From Isoetes taiwanensis (taxonomy: Eukaryota > Streptophyta > Lycopodiopsida > Isoetales > Isoetaceae), in contig JAJEKV010000213.1 in assembly GCA_021234155.1 (NCBI GenBank), positions 808,001 through 872,000 on the forward strand: a stretch of DNA of 64,000 nucleotides, read 5' to 3'. Within the stretch, counting starts at the first letter, position 1. The number at the start of each line of letters is the position of its first letter. The notes below the pieces were generated by a model. The model had not been told where the DNA came from. It saw only the letters and a program-made list of their open reading frames with translations, and ran no database searches. The position numbers and the translations under genes are program-made. Shown here piece after piece: positions 24,207 to 36,339 of the stretch.

Positions 24207-24703
24207 CTTGTCCAGGCGTACTCTCTTATCCCTCTGATACCTTATAAAGGATGGATCTGGGTATCTTTTGAAACATGCACCAGGGCCGGCAGCATCAAAC
24301 CTGTAGAATGTTCGCAAGAAAATTACGTGTGGCTTTAATTGGCTTGGAAACATTAATCAAAATTTCAACCACACTTCACGATACTTGATGTGCACTTACT
24401 TGTCAAGAAGAGATAGCACGGGGGGCTCTCTACATTCTTCATATAACTTCTCAATGAAATTTGGTAAGTCTCATTGACTGAAATGGTTGTGTGGAATGTC
24501 TATTTTTGCATGCCAAGTGGCACCTATTCAAGAGTATAATTTTTAGTCATTTCTTGCTCCTAAGAAATGCTCACCATCATAGGCACCTAGTTTCCTTACC
24601 TTTACCCTTAGATAAAATGAAACGTAGTTGATTTGATTTTGAGAGCAAACATCGTTCAGCCTTAGCCTCTTCATGCAAGTCAAAAAATATCTCTGCTGCA
24701 AGC
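24207..24703 (-). pseudogene. SCAR/WAVE-like gene fragment (three exon relics)
   Basis: Three blocks occur in the correct order on the minus strand. The first, from 24,703, starts after an AG and reads LAAEIFFDLHEEAKAER. The second, 24,470-24,400, reads DLPNFIEKLYEECREPPVL and then SLLDK, ending in a GTAAGT donor. The third, 24,300-24,207, reads FDAAGPGACFKRYPDPSF and ends in GTAAAC. Plant SCAR proteins, which activate ARP2/3 actin nucleation, have AAEIFH.LHEEV, GDLP.FVMDSYEECRGPP and LLDKFDVAG.GACLKRYTDPSFF at these places. The second-to-third join is in frame (phase 2). The first ATG exon and the helical middle part are not seen, and an in-frame stop precedes the second block, so I call it a relic. 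Confidence 0.68.
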
Positions 24704-25097
24704 CTAATGTGCAGTATACATGAGTTAGCTTCTTAGCAAAAATTTAGGCTTTTTGAGTACATTCGATAAAATCAACCTTCATCAACATTCTATAAGGCAG
24801 TGTATAAACATTAAAAATGTAATTACATAAGACATAGAAGCTCTACTTTGAGGAAATCTTGGACAGCAGATTTAAAAAGGCAGTGCACGATGTTGTCTCC
24901 TTAAACTGTTTTCTGCTTCTACCATATCCTTATCGTTAAAGTCCACATCATTTATTCCACTGTGAAATTTGATAAAAAACATATACATGTCCTATTCAAT
25001 CCCCAAATATGAACACTGATAAAAATGTTTATCTCTATTCAATCAAACATGTTTCTTGTTTGTTTCATCTCCTGTTAAACGGTGCAACTTTGAAGTT

Positions 25098-26010
25098 CTA
25101 GTTGCATCCATGATCCCATGTGTTGCATGGCAATATTTTTGTATTTATGGTCCATATGTAATGGCACATTTGAGCTATGTTAAATGATTCATGATGTTCG
25201 ATTGATCTTATGGGATAGGGTAACCGCATGTTATATGTGCAACATTTCATAAAAACATTGCAGTGCTGAATCATCTTTCCCATAATGACAATATCCAGCA
25301 ATCATTGAACTCCAGGCTATGACATCGCAGTTAATCATATGATTAAAGACCTTTTGTCCCTCTAACAAACTACCACATTTCACATACATATCAATCAATG
25401 CACTCCCTCTATTGCACCTATGCTGCCACACGCTCGCAAGATGCTTAAAAATGTGACCTCATCTGGTTTGACTGCTTTCTCTTGCATTTTTGCAAAATGT
25501 TCTAGAGCCATATAGCCTTCCCCGTGTAAAGCATATCCAGATATCCAGAAAGCATAACATTCTATGACATCAGGTTGACATCTAAGGATGCATCAAATGT
25601 TTTACATGCCTCCATAAGACTTCCACATCTCATATACATGTCTATCATGGCACTTACCAACATTGAATTGAACTGTTCATTTTATTTAATAACATCACAG
25701 TGAATTTTCCTGACTTGCTCTATTGATCTAATGCTGGCACATGCTTTTAAAATGCTCAAGAAGATGACATCATTCAGCTCTAATCCATTCTCATTTGCGC
25801 TTATGTCAAAACAAATTTTAATGCTAGAAGCAGCTCTCCATGTTGAATATATTTCGCAATTATTGTACTCCAAGACACCAACTCTTTGTTTGTTGAGTTT
25901 TCAAAGACTTCCCTTGCAATTGCCATGTTTCCACATTTAACATACATATCTATCGACAAGTTGGCAATTACAATATCTGATTGAAGTCTACGCTTTCTAT
26001 AATTTGACAA
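25098..26010 (-). pseudogene. PPR protein pseudogene, PLS type, without introns
   Basis: Successive frames on the minus strand give repeated PPR units. From 26,010 down: a unit with NLSIDMYVKCGNMAIAREVF and then LVSWSTIIAKYIQHGE; FLSILKACASIRSIEQVRKI; a broken unit at 25,440-25,660 (VSAMIDMYMRCGSLMEACKT, stop, then LSGY); and SALIDMYVKCGSLLEGQKVF with DVIAWSSMIAGYCHYGK at 25,231-25,431. Frameshifts and stops separate them. The lack of introns is normal for this family. The parent would be an organelle RNA editing or processing factor. Confidence 0.85.
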
Positions 26011-26112
26011 TGCATAATTCTTCCCCGAGAATGTTTCTTACATACTTACAATTCTTAATACACGAAAAGTGCATCCAAACTGGGACATATCATATGATTG
26101 CAAGGGAAATGA

Positions 26113-27345
26113 AGAGCAAGGAGCAAGCCGATTCCAAATGCCATATACTTGCTTCCTCAAGCTTCGGTTCTAGAATAGTTTTTTATTGCGGGGCACTAAA
26201 GCTGGCTAGGCATAAAGAGGCATTCTCGCCCGGAATGCAGGCAACCCATCAAGCCACTCTACTCAATTATAAGTGTTGATTCAACAATACTATGTATTTC
26301 TTTTTGAGAATAGTAAATGCAAGACATAGCTCCTCCTCAAATTTTTCTTCAAGATGGCCTTCACTCTGTCAAAAAAAAATTAACATGATTCACCTGAATG
26401 ATCCACCCGCACAAAAAAGGTCGGGTTTTAAATCAAGAAAAGTAACATAAAGAAAGCCGTAAGTTTCTTATACCACAATTTCAAGCATTACATAGAAGAG
26501 ATATGACTGTCTTACAACCAAAGATGGAAAATATTCTAACATATGAGGAGCGAGGAGCAAGCGATTCCAAATGCCATATATTTGCTTCCTCAAGCTTCAG
26601 TTCTAGAATAGTCTTTTGTTCTTGCGGGGGCACTAAAAGCTGGCTAAGCACAACCTACAACCTACAACCCCCAGAGCCGGATGTTTTACATTACTCCCGC
26701 TTAATCGACCGAAAGCACCGTGATTTATGATATATGAATAAACACTCCTTCCGAGGGAAGATGAATGCGCATATAATTTTTCTTATTCAAAGCCCCGACG
26801 GATGTGAAGGATAGTCATGGCACGTAATTTTAATAGTAGCGTAAAAGGAACTGGACCTCGGTAGATGGCAACCGCTCAATTTCGCGATAGCAACTTGTAG
26901 TCTTTGAATCTAGAAAATTTGTATTGTATTACAAAACATGTCAATACTAATAAATTTACCAAACCAAACCGGAAGCTCATTTCTCTCGAAAAAATGACAA
27001 ATATAATCAAGTTCCACATATGCGGAGACCCTTCTCTCGTCAACTTCCTATCTTATCCTTTCACAACTACATAACAAATAAGACATGATTGCAAAAGCTT
27101 TCATAAAATGCTTTCCAACTTTTCTAACCACGGCTCCATCTAAAGTGGATTCAACATCATAAATCGTAGACGCATCGGTGCATCCCGGGCCCCAAACAAT
27201 TTGTCCACCTGAATGATCCACCCGCACAAAAAAGGTCGGTTTTAAATCAAGAAAAGTAACAAAAAGAAAGTCAAGTTTCTTTATACTACAATTTCCGCAT
27301 GCTATAGGAGAGATATGACTATGCCTTATGACTAAAGATGGAGTG
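26113..27345. repeat. Interleaved direct repeats
   Basis: Two different sequences are each present twice in the same orientation. The first (GATTCCAAATGCCATATA, then GCTTCCTCAAGCTTC and TTCTAGAATAGT) is at about 26,113-26,217 and 26,548-26,652. The second (CACCTGAATGATCCACCCGC, then AAATCAAGAAAAGTAAC) is at about 26,372-26,518 and 27,207-27,345. They are diverged by small indels. No coding region is recognised. Confidence 0.7.
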
Positions 27346-27870
27346 ATCGAACAAAAGACCAAAGGGGCATTGAGTCGCCACGGAAATAAAATACATGACC
27401 TTTTATCCGTGGGCATAAGGAGGCCACATTATCAAATCCATTTCTAGAAATCATAAATTTCACCTCGGACAATAATTCAATTTCATGTTACTAACCTTGG
27501 TAACAAAGTAGAAATTGATGCTCATGCTTTTGTCACAATTTACGTCGGTCATTGTCATTGAAGGTCCGATGAATGAATTGATGAAGAAACGTTTCCACAA
27601 ACTAATCAAATGCAATTTACCTTTTTATAAGAAGCTACAACCTTCGAAAAGAGCAAGAACACGTAAAAACGTAGCATTGTAGATGAATGCAAAGCAGATC
27701 AAAAACACCCCGCAAGTAAATCTAGATCCACCCAATTCCTCGGAATTTTATCTTTTGCCCAATTCGCCGGGCCTTTAACAAGTAACCAATTCCACTTCCC
27801 TTTTATAATTGTTTCCACGAAAACATAATTGTTGCATTACTTAATGCTTTTTTAATGTAATGCCACGGGC
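27346..27870. other. No gene recognised
   Basis: AT-rich sequence before the PDH fragment. I see no upstream exon or transit-peptide region belonging to that fragment here. Confidence 0.4.
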
Positions 27871-27872
27871 AT

Positions 27873-28386
27873 GAAGTCTTTGCTTTTGAGGCCCTCAGAA
27901 GGTTTGGAAGAGGAGATGGGAAGGGATTTCAAAGTAGTTGTCATTAGAGAGGACGTTGGCCATTATGGTGGCTCATACAAAGTCACTAAGGGTTTTGCAG
28001 AGGAGTTTGTGGATCCGAGACCGCTTGATACCCCTCTTTGTGAGAATTCGTTTACATCGGCATGGCCATTGGTGTCGCCATGACAGGCTTGCGCCGATCA
28101 TTGAGGGCATGAACATGGGTTTCTGGCCGCTTTGCATTCAACCAGATTTCAAATAAGCGTGGCATGCTTCACTATACCTCGGTGGACAGTTCAAAATTCC
28201 TTGTGTCATTAGGGGCCCTGGGCGGTTTCGGCAGGCGGCTTAGGGCGTAACATTCTCAACGATCGGATTGCGAGATGGTTCCCGGATATTTCCATCGTTC
28301 TGGATTGCGAGATGGTTGCATGCTCCAACGGACCGATGAAAGCCGCAATAAGGAGCGAGAACCCTATTATTTTATTTGAACAACAG
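27873..28386 (+). pseudogene. Plastid pyruvate dehydrogenase E1-beta fragment
   Basis: A 70-codon frame contains [20 protein letters not shown], then [16 protein letters not shown] and [10 protein letters not shown], a close match to the thiamine-diphosphate-binding start of plastid PDH E1-beta. In other frames downstream come IEGMNMGF, FNQISNKRGMLHYTS, HSQR and a final AIRSENPIILFEQ, all in the correct order. The N-terminal transit region and the C-terminal half are absent, no introns are seen, and several one- to two-base shifts break the frame. The intact enzyme decarboxylates pyruvate and feeds the E2 encoded at 16.5-18.9 kb. This copy cannot make it. Confidence 0.85.
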
Positions 28387-28388
28387 AG

Positions 28389-28800
28389 ATGAAATATTGG
28401 GGTCGCCGGGCTTCCTTTCCAAGCTTTCCCCTAGCAGTGTGACGGAGAGCTAGAACCGGAAAGCCACGGGCAAAAATAATTTAAGACCCTTTTTTTTTTT
28501 TTCCTATATTATAAAAAATGGTTCAAATTATGCTACGTGGCACAATCTCTAAAAAAATGGTTCAAATTATGCTACGTGGCCCTTCTCTTCACCGAAGATG
28601 AACCCAAGACCACTTGAAACAGATATGAAATATTGGGGTCCCTAGCTTCCTTTCCAAGCTTTCTGCTAGTAGCGACGGGGAGAGCTAGAACCGGAAAGCC
28701 ACGGGAAAAAATAATTTCGCACCCTTTCATTTTTTCCCTATATTATAAAAAATGGTTCAAATTACACTACGCGGCACAATCTAGGCCGTTTGATAGGGGC
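28389..28800. repeat. Direct duplication next to the E1-beta fragment
   Basis: The segment from 28,389 (GAAATATTGGGGTC, CTTCCTTTCCAAGCTTTC, AGAGCTAGAACCGGAAAGCC) recurs from 28,627. Both copies run on into CCTATATTATAAAAAATGG and a CTACG(T/C)GGC stretch. The first copy starts right where similarity to E1-beta ends. Confidence 0.8.
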
Positions 28801-28909
28801 ACGACCATAAAAAGACAAATCTGGGCCGTCGGACGGGGGACAGGGACATTGGGGCGATCTCGGCCGTCGATCGGGCGCACAGACCGACGCCACTTTTTTA
28901 TAATATAGG
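28737..28909. mobile_element. Short MITE-like element, CCTATATTATAAAAAA ends
   Basis: The left end CCTATATTATAAAAAATGG and the right end CACTTTTTTATAATATAGG are inverted copies of about 16 bp around a GC-rich centre with repeated CTCGGCCGTC-type words. A second left end at 28,503 comes from the local direct duplication. It is non-coding. Confidence 0.6.
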
Positions 28910-30050
28910 ATTGCTTGAAGAAGGAGTGTTGAATCTTCTATACTACAACAGGTTGGGAAGGAAGAGGAAACCCCTGTAGTATTTCAGTCAGGGTAGACCT
29001 TGAGGCCAAGTTAACGCGCGGTATGAGCTTGCACCTTTGGCCTGCTATGTTTACATCTATCGGGGCTGGTTGTCAAGTGAGTCTTGATTCTGATAGAATA
29101 TAGGAATTTTCTTTGGTGTCCGTTTGAAGAAATGTTAGCGGTTCTAGACTCTAAACTGGGCGCAACAAATGGCTATGCAACATTGTGATGGACGCTAAGG
29201 GAGGGAGGAAAGTAAGAACCCATGCTCCTATAGTACTTCCTAGAGCGGGAAGAGCGAGGCGGTTATCTTCAGTACTACACACAGGAAAGAGGTAGGAGCC
29301 CCCTAGTACTAGGCTTTGGGAGGGAAGAGGTTGAGCGGGAATTCAAACGGAGTACTAATCCTCTCTTTTGTCTACCCAAAGTTGTCATAGTTGTTTGATT
29401 TGAAAAATGCAAATATTTCCTATCTGGCCTATGAGAGGCTTATAAATAAGGTTGTATACCATTATTTATTAATAAAATCTAAATATCTTGCCTTCAAAAA
29501 AAAAAAAAAAAAAAAAAATGCACATCCAGAGCCCAAGAACTTTACAGCACGAAGAGTGGGTGCTCAATGGCCAGACTGACCATGCCATCTTCTGATGCAT
29601 GTTTTGGCGTCACAGGATAGGTTGCATGTGCTATAACATGGGAGTCACCTCAAGAGCACTCACTTTTCGGTGCAAGAAGATCTCTCTCTAGTTCAGTTAA
29701 CTTGGCGGCGTGAGGGGCTATGCAAGGTCGAGAGGTGAGGCTTCAAAAAAAAATGGGCAATATACCAGGGAGGCGCAACACTCATTTTTACGAGTGGCCT
29801 CAAAATCCCTAGTGGAGTTACCTTTAGTTGCTTCCCTCTTTTGTTTTATTTTGTTTCCCTTTTAACTTAGTCAAGTTCAGCGATGGGGCCTAGTTCCAGG
29901 GCGTGAACGTTTGGGATAAATGCCCTTTGCTCTGAACCTGTGCCATGGCCCGCTGGAGTCACCTTTTTTTATCTTATTCTATTCTACTTGACAAGAGATT
30001 TTTTATTATTCTTTAGTTTTATATTGACACTTTGCGCTCCAAAACTTAAT
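28910..30050. other. No gene recognised; includes a poly(A) tract
   Basis: At about 29,496-29,518 there is a run of about 24 A preceded by AATAAAATC, which looks like the poly(A) end of a plus-strand retroposed transcript. Its source is not recognised. The remainder is non-coding. Confidence 0.45.
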
Positions 30051-30054
30051 ACCA

Positions 30055-30335
30055 TTGCCAAAAAAATACAACATCCACATAGACCAAAAAACAACCTTGA
30101 CATAAAATGATCTGTCTATGGGTTGATAGATCGACAAGAAGGAAATGTAGCCAACAATACTTAAGCCAATTATGATTCACAATAGACCTTCATGAAATCA
30201 ACACAAAGCCACCATATCACCCTCCATGAATTGAACCTGGGCAATGTTCAAAAGGCAAGAAAAGTAGAATCGTACTGTTTAACCACGCAGTTGGTGTGGT
30301 TGTGGCCTGGGTAACACCAGGGTGGATATGTGTGT
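30055..30335 (-). repeat. Possible tRNA-derived SINE
   Basis: On the minus strand a tRNA-like head (ACTGCGTGGTTAAACAG, then AGGTTCAATTC as a B-box-like word) is followed by about 200 bp that end in a T-rich tail near 30,055. The A-box match is weak and the target duplication is not resolved. Confidence 0.3.
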
Positions 30336-30339
30336 CTGT

Positions 30340-33300
30340 CGTCTTTGCAGTGAACCAAATCCACTCATATAAACTAGTTTTGTATGTTGTGGAAAGTAAT
30401 CATTGTGAAGATAAATCGAAGAAGAAAAGTAGAATCGTACTGTTTAAACTCTAATTTACGAAAGAGAAGCAAGATTCTAAAGGCAATACAAAGTAAATTG
30501 AATTGGATTGGATTGGATTTTATCATCCATGGAGACCAAATGGCTTATGGGACCTAAACTAAGAAACATAGAACAGACAGCCTATTACTGTCCAAGATTG
30601 AAAATTCCTCGTCCTGGATAAAATCTTAGTAGTAATAGGCTTGCTGACAAATTGTACATTCAGACATGTATGTGTGATGATTGGGGCATAATTGAGCTTG
30701 CATATCCAATACGTCCTGGATATAAGACGCCAAAAATGTTGAGCAGTGCTGAGGAGTATGACCCTTGTCTTCAATAACTCCTAGATGGCAGCATTGGCAG
30801 ACCCTTTCTTCTTGCTCTTCTCGGGCCCCTCTGCATGTCTCAAACTTGAGGTGGTATGCTCATGTGCGAATAGAAGCAATCGTTCTACACTTTTCATTGC
30901 TAAATGTGTTAACAGGCTGTGGACCCTGGAAAACATAGGATTAATCTGGTTTTTATTGTGCGATGTATTTATCAATGCCAAAACACTCTTATCCCATAGC
31001 TTACTTTAAAAGCATATGTCTATGTACTATTTTAGGTGATTGTGATCTCATTGTTATGCACCTGTATACATCCCTGTACTTATGCATTTCATCTAGAGAA
31101 CTTGGTGGCTCGTTTCTCCTTCCAACAGGCGTTAAGGCATTGTGGATCCATGAACATTGTGTAGGTGAGGTTTCGAAGGCAGGGATTCTTTGCTCCTGAA
31201 ATCTACGCACCTCTTTGCACTACCCCAAAGTTTTTCCAGCCAAAACACCCTAACTCAATGGTAGATCCACATACTCGAATTGCATACTCGAATCCATCAC
31301 ATTCCTACAAAACACCTTGCCTAGTAGAAAGTGGGATGGATTTGCTATAAATCCATGCAGGAGATTCCCATGGTGCCAAGCTGCCTGTTGATTCACTTTA
31401 GCAAAACCTTTAAGATTTCGATTATGATAATCAACATATTCCCTAATCAAATGACGCCTCAATTAATTTCTAAGAGCTAATAAGATGGCTGCTAGGAAGA
31501 GACATACATGGCAAAACTACAATATTAAAGACTAGGTTCATATTAGTATCAAATTTGTAAAATCCTTTCGTTTTGTGGAGCATCATCATCACGTTCTACC
31601 TAACTCTATATACAATCTACCTCATTGACCACAATTATTGATGCAGCCTAGCATAGGTTCTTTTAAAAAAGCCAACAAGGTTGTCAATGATGAGTCTTTA
31701 ACTAGTTTAGGATTTGTGATCAGCACAGTTCTGAGCATCCATTGCAGATCTATGATACGCTAGAACATCCATTATGTGCCCAGATTCGACTTCCCTGCAA
31801 AACTAGCAGTCACAGTTAATCCAAACAACTTTAAAACCAAGGAACATGACCTTTTGGCACAACTTCACCACCCAAACGGGCTCAAATTTGCGAACACTGT
31901 AAAGGATCTCTGTGGCTCTTCCTAAAACTGAGAATTGTATTGTTTAACTGAACAATTTCTTGGGGATTAACTGCGGATCACAAAGACTTGGTTACAAATC
32001 TGTGATGTCGCTGCCCCAGTAATTTGTGACCCCTTGTCACGTTTTTGGCCATTACTCTCTCGTATGGACCAACTACAAAATATGCCACTCTAATTCTGAA
32101 ACTAGACTCCGAGCCGGTTCCAATGAATCGCCTCAATCGCAGATCCGTTTGCGAAGATATGTCCAATTGAAATTTAACTTCTATTTATAGATCTCTCCAT
32201 GACTTTAGCCTTTTTTTAGCAGGTACTACCTTTTATATTAAAATAGCTCCTTCCTTTAGTTCTATCATACATCTAGATTTCAAAATGCTAACTAACATCT
32301 TTACCTCTGTGTTTATCTGTGCAAATCCTTTTCACCACACATCCAAATTTCAAAATGCTAACAAACACCTTTGCCTCTGTGCTCATATTTGCAAATCCTC
32401 TGAGCCGCTCCCCCCAGCTTGTGCCATAACAATTCCTTCCCGTTTCAAGACTAATCGAACTCGATCATGTGCCTTGCGGAAACAACCATCTTTTTCCAAA
32501 GCTAGTCATCTGACCATCTGCTTTGCTGGAATAATCACCTCTCTTTCCAAGCTAGTCGCCTGACTATTTGCTTTGAAAGATTTTCTCCTAGGTTGGTAGA
32601 CTTACCATCTGCCTATAGAATGTTATTCTAAGGATCTGGCTTCTGTGCTGCAGTCACAATCACCTCCTTACTTATTTGATTGAAAAGAAACCTTTTTTCT
32701 AAGTGAAATCAAAAACTATGTTCAATTATCACAAGCATACACAAACTTGCTTAGTTTACTTATCTTTCAGATAACCAATCTAAATTTGTACTCTCTCTCT
32801 TAAGCTTATGCCTTCTCTTTGCCAAATTGGGGATGGATCTTTTTGATCATTTGCAAAGCATGCTTTTCTTGCTCAATATTTTTTAAACTCCAACTGGCTC
32901 AGGACAATCCTTTTTGTCTCTTGTCCTTTCTTATTTTCCCTGCATCAAGAAGAACAAGGGTTTCTTCCTTCCTTCTCTGAGGGTATGTTAAACCAATCTC
33001 TTAATCTCTCTTGAACTTTCTAGGCATCAGGGATATATTACAACGTCGAATTGGCTAAAAAAAAATCTCGAAACGTGTTAAAGGCCTAACACAGGATTAT
33101 TTTTACAAAATCAACTTACGCTCTAATACCAAATGTTACTCACTAGCACCTCTAGTGATAACCAACACACCAAAAGGGCGGATCCTTCAAGAAAATTGTT
33201 ATCCGATGGGCCCCAACCTTTCCAAGCTTTATCCCATACCCCATAGACCATATCATCCCCTTTAGCTATGGTGATAGCACTGGTCATGATAATCTTGTCG

Positions 33301-34158
33301 TGAATTGTGACAATCTTGCTCTAGATCATGATAATCTTGCTATGGACATCTAAACCAGCTGATAAACTAGCCGTAGGATGATGTAATCGATGTTCTAGAG
33401 CTCCATTTATGGCCTGTCGGTTAAGAAGGTTAATCTCCCTTGCGAGCCTGTTATTACGGCAAATAAATAGGCCATAACAGGCTTGGAAAGGGGATTAACC
33501 TTCCTTTCAACAAGGTTGTCAATAATGACGACGACGACGATGATTTATTATTATACCACATCAGCCATTAGGCTACATAAAAAAACAAATACACTTAGTT
33601 AGTATATATGATATTATTTTCTTAGATTATATGTTTGTTCTTTATCCCTTATCTATGTGGTTGTTTATGGGAGATCTGTGCTTTTTAATTTTCTGACGAA
33701 AATCTAGAGAGCCAATAAGTCATGGCTTTTGTGGAAGACTTGTGTTTTTTGAGTTTTCAAGAAAGCCAATAATTCGTGGCCTTTATGGGAGAATGTATAT
33801 TCCTTATCTATGTGATTTTTTATAGGAGAGCTGTGTTTTTTTTTAGGTTTTGGCAAACATCTAGAAAGCCAATAATTTGTGGCATTGGACTATGGCTGCT
33901 AGTTAATGACATATAAACCATATTGTAACGAATAGATAACATATAGAACTATACATAGTGCGACTCTGGACAGTCTCAAACTCGGATATAATTGTTTTAG
34001 GATTAGTGTGCTACAACTAAACCAAGAGCCTGAGCACTATGAATATCCAATATTATAAGCATACCAAACATGTTTATGATATTTTTTGAAGAAACATGTC
34101 GCATGCACATGCTGCATGCCGATTGCATATGCATGCCAAAATCGGGTTTACATAAAAA
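30340..34158. other. No gene recognised; minor repeats
   Basis: A unit of about 70 bp is repeated at 32,270-32,400 (ATTTCAAAATGCTAAC.AAC, then TGTGC.AAATCCT). At 33,423-33,505 an inverted pair (AAGGTTAATC..CCTT, then GCCTGTTAT, against its complement) forms a long hairpin. Short open frames (for example minus 31,978-32,166) have no recognisable domain. Confidence 0.4.
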
Positions 34159-34160
34159 CA

Positions 34161-34417
34161 ATAAGAAATAAGAAATAAGAAATAAGAAATAAGAAATAAG
34201 AAATAAGAAATAAGAAATAAGAAATAAGAAATAAGAAATAAGAAATAAGAAATAAGAAATAAGAAATAAGAAATAAGAAATAAGAAATAAGAAATAAGAA
34301 ATAAGAAATAAGAAATTAAGAAATAAGAAATAAGAAATAAGAAATAAGAAATAAGAAATAAGAAATAAGAAATAAGAAATAAGAAATAAGAAATAAGAAA
34401 TAAGAAATAAGAAATAA
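34161..34417. repeat. AAGAAAT microsatellite, about 36 copies
   Basis: The 7-bp unit AAGAAAT is repeated almost without error for about 257 bp, with one inserted T near 34,315. The long minus-strand frame across it (repeated FLFLISY) is produced by the repeat. Confidence 0.97.
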
Positions 34418-34883
34418 AAGATAAAAAAAAAAAAAACTAGCAGAAGGCTGGCTTGGGGCAAAAGTTTAGGTAGTTGAAGGTTAACATGTAAATGAAGAAA
34501 GAAGAAGAGAGTCCAATGTACTGGAGTAGTGGAGCAAAGACGACAATGAATGAGATATAAAAAAGAGGAAGAATGAATTAGTTTAGCTAGAATTATTATT
34601 AAGTTGAAACATTGAGGCAAAAAAGAATTGTATGCAATGGTGCAGAATTTGTTTGAGACCCCAAGCCTAAGTATAATGCAAGAATATAATTTCCACAATT
34701 GTTGGTCTTGTTTGTGCTTCCTTCAGCTATGGCAGGGCTGCTTTTATGCTTTAAGGTCATAAACGATGTGATGGTTTTGATATCTTTGTTCTGGGCAATT
34801 ATGAGTTTGTGCTATTGGTCGTGGATTGTTACATTTTTTAAGCTATAGAATAAAATGCCATAGTTCACTTTGAACTATAATCA

Positions 34884-35850
34884 AATATGTAGCACAATTA
34901 CAAGGGGTTTCAGGGGGATATGGATGTAAAAATGACAATTCCTGAAACCATAGACCATATATCCCTAAAACAATTAAATGGGTTGTTATAAAAAAAATAT
35001 AGATTCAAGATAGAAAATAATCACATTAGCTCATTGGGCATATTGGTTAAAGTATTCTTATTAGAACATTGAGTTATTTGAGTAGAGGTTCGAGCCCCTG
35101 TATTTCATATTCTAAAATCTTAGGCAAAGCCGTATAGAGGTTCGAACTTCATATTTCAAAATCATAGGTGCCTCCAATCATAAATGAATATAAGCGAAAC
35201 GAGAGGTGCCCAGAAGCCTCAACATACGATCTGGACCGTAGGATCGACGGATCTGACGACTTAGTCCAGGCCAGGGTGCACCTCATCTAGAAATATGTAG
35301 CAACATAACATGGGGTTCCAGGGGAATTTGATATGGATGTAAAAATAACAATTCCTGAAACCATAGACCATATATCCCTAAAAGAATCAAATAAGTTGTT
35401 ATAAAAGAAAAACATAGGTTTAAGATAAAAAATAATCGTATTAGCTCATTGGGTATATTGATTAAAGTAGTCTTAGTTAGGAAATTGAATTATTTTGGTA
35501 GAGGTTCGAGCTCCCGTATTTTATATTCTAAAATCTTAGACAAATTTTTATATTCTAAAATCTTAGGCAAAGTCATATAGAGGTTTGATATTCCCTGAAA
35601 ACTTTAGGCGAAATCGTATTTCATATTTCAAAATCATAGGCGCCTCCAATCATAAATGACTATAAGCGAAATGAGAGGTGCCTAGGGGACCCAACATACG
35701 ATCTGGGTCATAGGATCGACGAATCCGATGACTGTGGTAATCTAGAGTGCACCTCATTTAGAATATGTAGCAAAATAACAGGGGGTTCCAGGGGGATTTG
35801 ATATGGATGTAAAAATAACTATTCCTGAAACCATAGACCATATATCTATT
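34884..35850 (+). repeat. SINE-like family, two full units and one partial in tandem
   Basis: Units of about 410-465 bp begin with TATGTAGCA.AATAACA, run through GGGGGATTTGATATGGATGT, ATTCCTGAAACCATAGACC, TTAGCTCATTGGG, GAGGTTCGAGC.CC and GAGAGGTGCC, and end with GTGCACCTCAT.TAGAA. TTAGCTCATTGG and GGTTCGAGCCC resemble the A and B boxes of a tRNA-type RNA polymerase III promoter, though they sit slightly further apart than in a tRNA. The third copy stops after about 90 bp. Further units are at 43,387-43,918 and 59,681-60,350. I infer a tRNA-derived SINE family, unusually arranged head to tail. Confidence 0.65.
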
Positions 35851-36339
35851 GTTTAAATTTGGTTTTTCCGGCACCCCAAAAACTTTTTAGATTTTTTCTT
35901 TAACTTGAATTCCTAAGATTTCCAGGGTTTTGGCGGCCGGAAAACAATTCCGATTTGCCAAAAATCGGGAAAATTTCCTCAACTTTGATTTGGGGTTTGA
36001 ATTTTGCCCCAATCTGATTTCGTCCCTTCTAATCCGGCATGCATATTCGACGACCGCTGCTGCATGTTCAAGGTAATGGCTTGCCCAGCCAATTCGGAGA
36101 TGCGAGCAAGAACAAATCCAACAGAGCAAAGCTGTAAGCTCTCACGTTTCCGTTTGTAGCATGAGTAGATGAGTAGGTTAAGTTGGTAAGCTATTTGATC
36201 ATGATGATAGATCAAAAAATGCATGGCATGCTTCTTATTATGTTACCGTGATGCCAAGAACATGAGGATTCGGATTTGGCCTTATTAATATAACACATTA
36301 TTTGTTATCTGGTAAAGCCATCTTTGGAAGTCGGAAGTT

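Noticed and set aside
26113-27345. Possible CRISPR-like or regular repeat array
   Set aside because: Only two copies of each repeat with long irregular spacing, and this is a plant nuclear sequence.
30559-31210. Possible LINE coding remnants
   Set aside because: Translations on both strands lack the ordered reverse-transcriptase or endonuclease blocks, and similarity was too vague to support.
34003-34698. Long minus-strand open frame with repeated FLFLISY, looking like a membrane protein
   Set aside because: It is a translation of the AAGAAAT microsatellite. A 7-bp unit keeps frames open by chance.
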